A stretch of 64,000 bases of DNA from Bryobacterales bacterium (GTDB lineage: Bacteria > Acidobacteriota > Terriglobia > Bryobacterales > Bryobacteraceae): NCBI GenBank assembly GCA_003164035.1, contig PLRS01000017.1:1-64000 (forward strand), written 5' to 3'. Below the pieces are notes generated by a model, which was not told the DNA's origin, did no database searches, and saw nothing but the letters and a program-made list of their open reading frames with translations. The translations under genes and the position numbers were made by a program. The first letter of the stretch is position 1; each line of letters begins with the position of its first letter. Below, piece after piece: positions 62,169 to 64,000 of the stretch.

Positions 62169-62888
62169 ATGGATCTGAGACGCTTCCCGGCCGCGGCCGG
62201 AATGTTGTGCCCGACGATTTTCCTGTGCGGTTGCGTCGTCAACGGGGATCGCGCCGGCCCCACCCGGTACGACTCCCGCTCCTTCGAGCGCGGCTCGGTT
62301 GAAGAGCTGCATCTCGATCTCCACATGGGCGCTGGAGAGTTGAAAGTGGGCACCGGCACCACCCAACTGGCCCAGACCTATTTCACCTACAATATCGACC
62401 GCTGGAAACCGGAAGTCCGCTTCGATTCGCATGGCACGCGCGCGGACCTCAGCATCCACCAGCCCCGTGAGCACGGCCTCCATTTCGGCTCCAACCGCTA
62501 CGAATGGGATCTGCGCCTGAGCCGTGACGTGCCTCTGTACCTCCGCGTGAACACCGGCGCCGGCCAGGCGCAACTCGATCTGGGGGGCCTCCCGTTGCGC
62601 GACGTGCAGGTCGACATGGGCGTGGGCCAGCTCGATATGGACCTGCGCGGCGCCGTTAAGCACGATTACAATGTCCGAATTCACGGCGGCGTGGGAGAAG
62701 CCACGGTCCGCCTCCCGGCCAGCGCCGGCGTTTATGCTGAAGCGTCGGGCGGCATCGGATCCATCGAGACCCGCAATCTCCAAAAGACCGGCGGCCACTG
62801 GGTCAACGACGCCTACGACCATGCCAAGGTGCGCATTCACGTGACCGTGGAAGGCGGCGTGGGATCGATCCGCCTGATCGCGGAATAA
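62169..62888 (+). CDS. Toastrack-type (DUF2154/LiaF-like) putative lipoprotein
   Basis: 239-residue exported protein with a lipoprotein-like signal (PTIFLCGC, cleavage before the second Cys). The rest is repeated short beta-strands with Gly-Val-Gly turns (LHMGAGELKVG, VNTGAGQAQLDLGG, MGVGQLDMDL, HGGVGEATVRLP, EGGVGSIRLI), the right-handed-helix 'toastrack' pattern. Relatives are adhesin-like or cell-envelope stress proteins; the exact role is unknown. An in-frame ATG at 62169 directly begins the signal; upstream frame is non-homologous. Confidence 0.72.
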   Translation: MDLRRFPAAAGMLCPTIFLCGCVVNGDRAGPTRYDSRSFERGSVEELHLDLHMGAGELKVGTGTTQLAQTYFTYNIDRWKPEVRFDSHGTRADLSIHQPREHGLHFGSNRYEWDLRLSRDVPLYLRVNTGAGQAQLDLGGLPLRDVQVDMGVGQLDMDLRGAVKHDYNVRIHGGVGEATVRLPASAGVYAEASGGIGSIETRNLQKTGGHWVNDAYDHAKVRIHVTVEGGVGSIRLIAE

Positions 62889-62982
62889 GCCGTGGCGCAC
62901 GAATGCCCTGCCACCGCAGCAATCCAAGGTTTGCGGAATCGCTGGCGAACATAACGGAAGCATTTTGTTTTTGCGCCGATAG

Positions 62983-63792
62983 GTGTATTCTGGAGAGTCA
63001 AGGGAGGACTGGGACACGGTCAGGTTTTGTGCGCTGGCGAGCGGGAGCACGGGCAACGCGGCCCTGATCGCGACTTCGAGCACCCGGATTCTGGTGGATG
63101 CCGGGTTGAGCATGCGGGAGCTCGGCCGGCGCCTGGCGGGGATCGGCGAAGCGCTGGAGGCGATCGACGCCATCGTGATTACCCACGAGCACGGCGATCA
63201 CGTCCGCGGCCTGCCGGTGCTGGCGCGAAGTAAGAAAGTCCGCGCCCGGATTTACATGACCCGCCTCACCGCTCCCTCCATCGATTGGGGCGGGGCGGAG
63301 CCGAATCTCGAAACCTTTCAGGCCGGAGCGCGCTTCGTGGTGGGAGATATCGAGGTGGAAAGCTTCGGCATTCCGCACGATGCGGTGGATCCGGTGGGCT
63401 ACGCGTTTGAGGCCGGCGGAGTGCGGATCGGGGTGGTCACCGATCTGGGCTACGTGCCGGAATCGATCAAGTACCATCTGCGCCGCACGGACCTGCTGAT
63501 GCTGGAGGCCAATCACGATCTGGACATGCTGAAGGTGGGCCCGTATCCCTGGGCGGTGAAGCAGCGGGTGATGAGCCGGGTGGGTCACCTTTCGAACCTG
63601 AGCATGTCCGAATATCTGGCCGGGGATCTGGACCGGGCCACCACGCACCTGGTACTGGGGCACCTGAGCGAGCAGAACAATCACCCGGAGATCGCGCGCA
63701 TGGTGGCGCAACAGACGCTGGATGCCTGTGGCCTGGGGGCGTGCCTGAGCATTGCCGCGCCGCACGAGCCGACCGAGGTATACGAATTTTGA
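62983..63792 (+). CDS. MBL-fold metallo-hydrolase (WalJ/YycJ-like)
   Basis: Metallo-beta-lactamase-fold hydrolase, likely 258-269 residues. Zinc motif THEHGDH is near residue 67 of the longest reading, then FGIPHDAVDPVGYAF and VTDLGYVP, LEANHDLDML and LGHLSEQNNHPE, the order seen in WalJ-like enzymes. The first canonical in-frame start is a GTG at 62983, without a good ribosome site. Conserved sequence begins at VRFCALASGSTGN, where the preceding codon is ACG (63016) with gggagga 7 bp upstream; relatives would have ATG there. The drawn start is therefore uncertain. Confidence 0.88.
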   Translation: MYSGESREDWDTVRFCALASGSTGNAALIATSSTRILVDAGLSMRELGRRLAGIGEALEAIDAIVITHEHGDHVRGLPVLARSKKVRARIYMTRLTAPSIDWGGAEPNLETFQAGARFVVGDIEVESFGIPHDAVDPVGYAFEAGGVRIGVVTDLGYVPESIKYHLRRTDLLMLEANHDLDMLKVGPYPWAVKQRVMSRVGHLSNLSMSEYLAGDLDRATTHLVLGHLSEQNNHPEIARMVAQQTLDACGLGACLSIAAPHEPTEVYEF

Positions 63793-63795
63793 ATA

Positions 63796-63858
63796 GTGGG
63801 ACAGGCCTCCCGGCCTGTCGGCACATAGAAGAGCGACAGGCCAGGAGGCCTGTCCCAC
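63796..63858. repeat. Palindromic repeat, family C
   Basis: gtgggacaggcctcccggcc and on (63796-63820) and its inverted copy (63834-63858) with a short loop gcacatagaagag form a near-perfect 25-bp hairpin, in the 85-bp gap before purB. It resembles the 'gtgggacaggc..' type repeats scattered in Solibacter-like genomes, by recollection only. Confidence 0.75.
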
Positions 63859-63877
63859 TGAGTACTGAGCTACAACC

Positions 63878-64000
63878 ATGATTCCCCGATACACGCGGCC
63901 GGAAATGGGCCGCATCTGGAGCGACCGGAACCGCTTCACGCAGTGGCTGGAAGTGGAGCTGGCGGCGTCGGAGGCGCTGGCGGAGCTGGGGGTGGTTCCC
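63878..64000 (+). CDS. purB: Adenylosuccinate lyase, N-terminal part, runs off window
   Basis: First 41 codons of a protein beginning [20 protein letters not shown], which is typical of the tetrameric PurB of purine synthesis (removal of fumarate from SAICAR and adenylosuccinate). The gene continues past 64000. It is separated from the WalJ-like gene by the family C hairpin. No clear Shine-Dalgarno is visible before the ATG. Confidence 0.92.
   Translation, partial: MIPRYTRPEMGRIWSDRNRFTQWLEVELAASEALAELGVVP

Overview
This GC-rich window looks like chromosome from an Acidobacteriota soil bacterium, most likely order Bryobacterales (the Solibacter/Bryobacter group). That placement is inference. 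It rests on an NHL-repeat secreted protein with a C-terminal domain typical of Solibacter (TIGR03437-like), a secreted seven-repeat 'GNLYGT..GG' protein (TIGR03803-like), many Tat-signal Gfo/Idh/MocA oxidoreductases and TIM-barrel isomerases, GH127- and GH79-like glycosidases, and several families of small palindromic intergenic repeats. No rRNA, tRNA or CRISPR array was seen.

Layout. 1-7.6 kb: riboflavin genes (ribD end, ribE), a secreted repeat protein, an mlaF-mobA pair divergent from a lytic transglycosylase-amidase cell-wall pair, and a glutamine amidotransferase. 7.7-17.2 kb: a degenerate receiver, a secreted SUMF1-type fusion protein, a Gfo/Idh oxidoreductase plus sugar isomerase pair, a secreted beta-propeller, and a glycyl-radical enzyme with its activase. 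17.3-20.6 kb: a respiratory operon of Rieske protein, cytochrome b fused to a diheme cytochrome c, and a secreted hydrolase. 20.8-34.4 kb: GH79-like and GH127-like glycosidases, thiD, a large NHL protein, an HD-GYP phosphodiesterase, L-2-hydroxyglutarate oxidase, a broken serine recombinase, aldehyde dehydrogenase and another isomerase. 34.6-43.5 kb: a complete chemosensory cluster (STAS, CheY, CheA, CheW, MCP, CheR, CheB) facing a CpaE-like receiver-ATPase and a kinase-like remnant. 43.7-45.15 kb: a group IIC intron that appears to have lost most of its ribozyme core and the start of its reverse transcriptase. 45.2-51.4 kb: a LolA-fold protein, acyl-CoA dehydrogenase, alanine dehydrogenase, a methyltransferase, an O-antigen-ligase-like membrane protein and a decayed MNT-HEPN module. 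51.7-56.8 kb: a tightly overlapping five-gene operon (iorA, iorB, paaK, ACT protein, aminotransferase) that fits oxidation of aromatic amino acids through aryl-pyruvates to aryl-acetyl-CoA. 56.8-64 kb: a Gfo/Idh oxidoreductase, a SWIM-SNF2 helicase, an amidohydrolase, a toastrack-type lipoprotein, a WalJ-like metallo-hydrolase whose natural start may be ACG, and the start of purB.

The points most worth a second look are the glycyl-radical enzyme with a C-W-E active-site motif and a minimal activase, the iorA lacking the usual C-terminal ferredoxin domain, the internally deleted group IIC intron, the receiver with Glu in place of the phospho-acceptor Asp beside a pseudokinase-like ORF, and a 162-bp MITE-like repeat present twice, once nested inside another palindrome. 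I see no single system I can defend as wholly undescribed.
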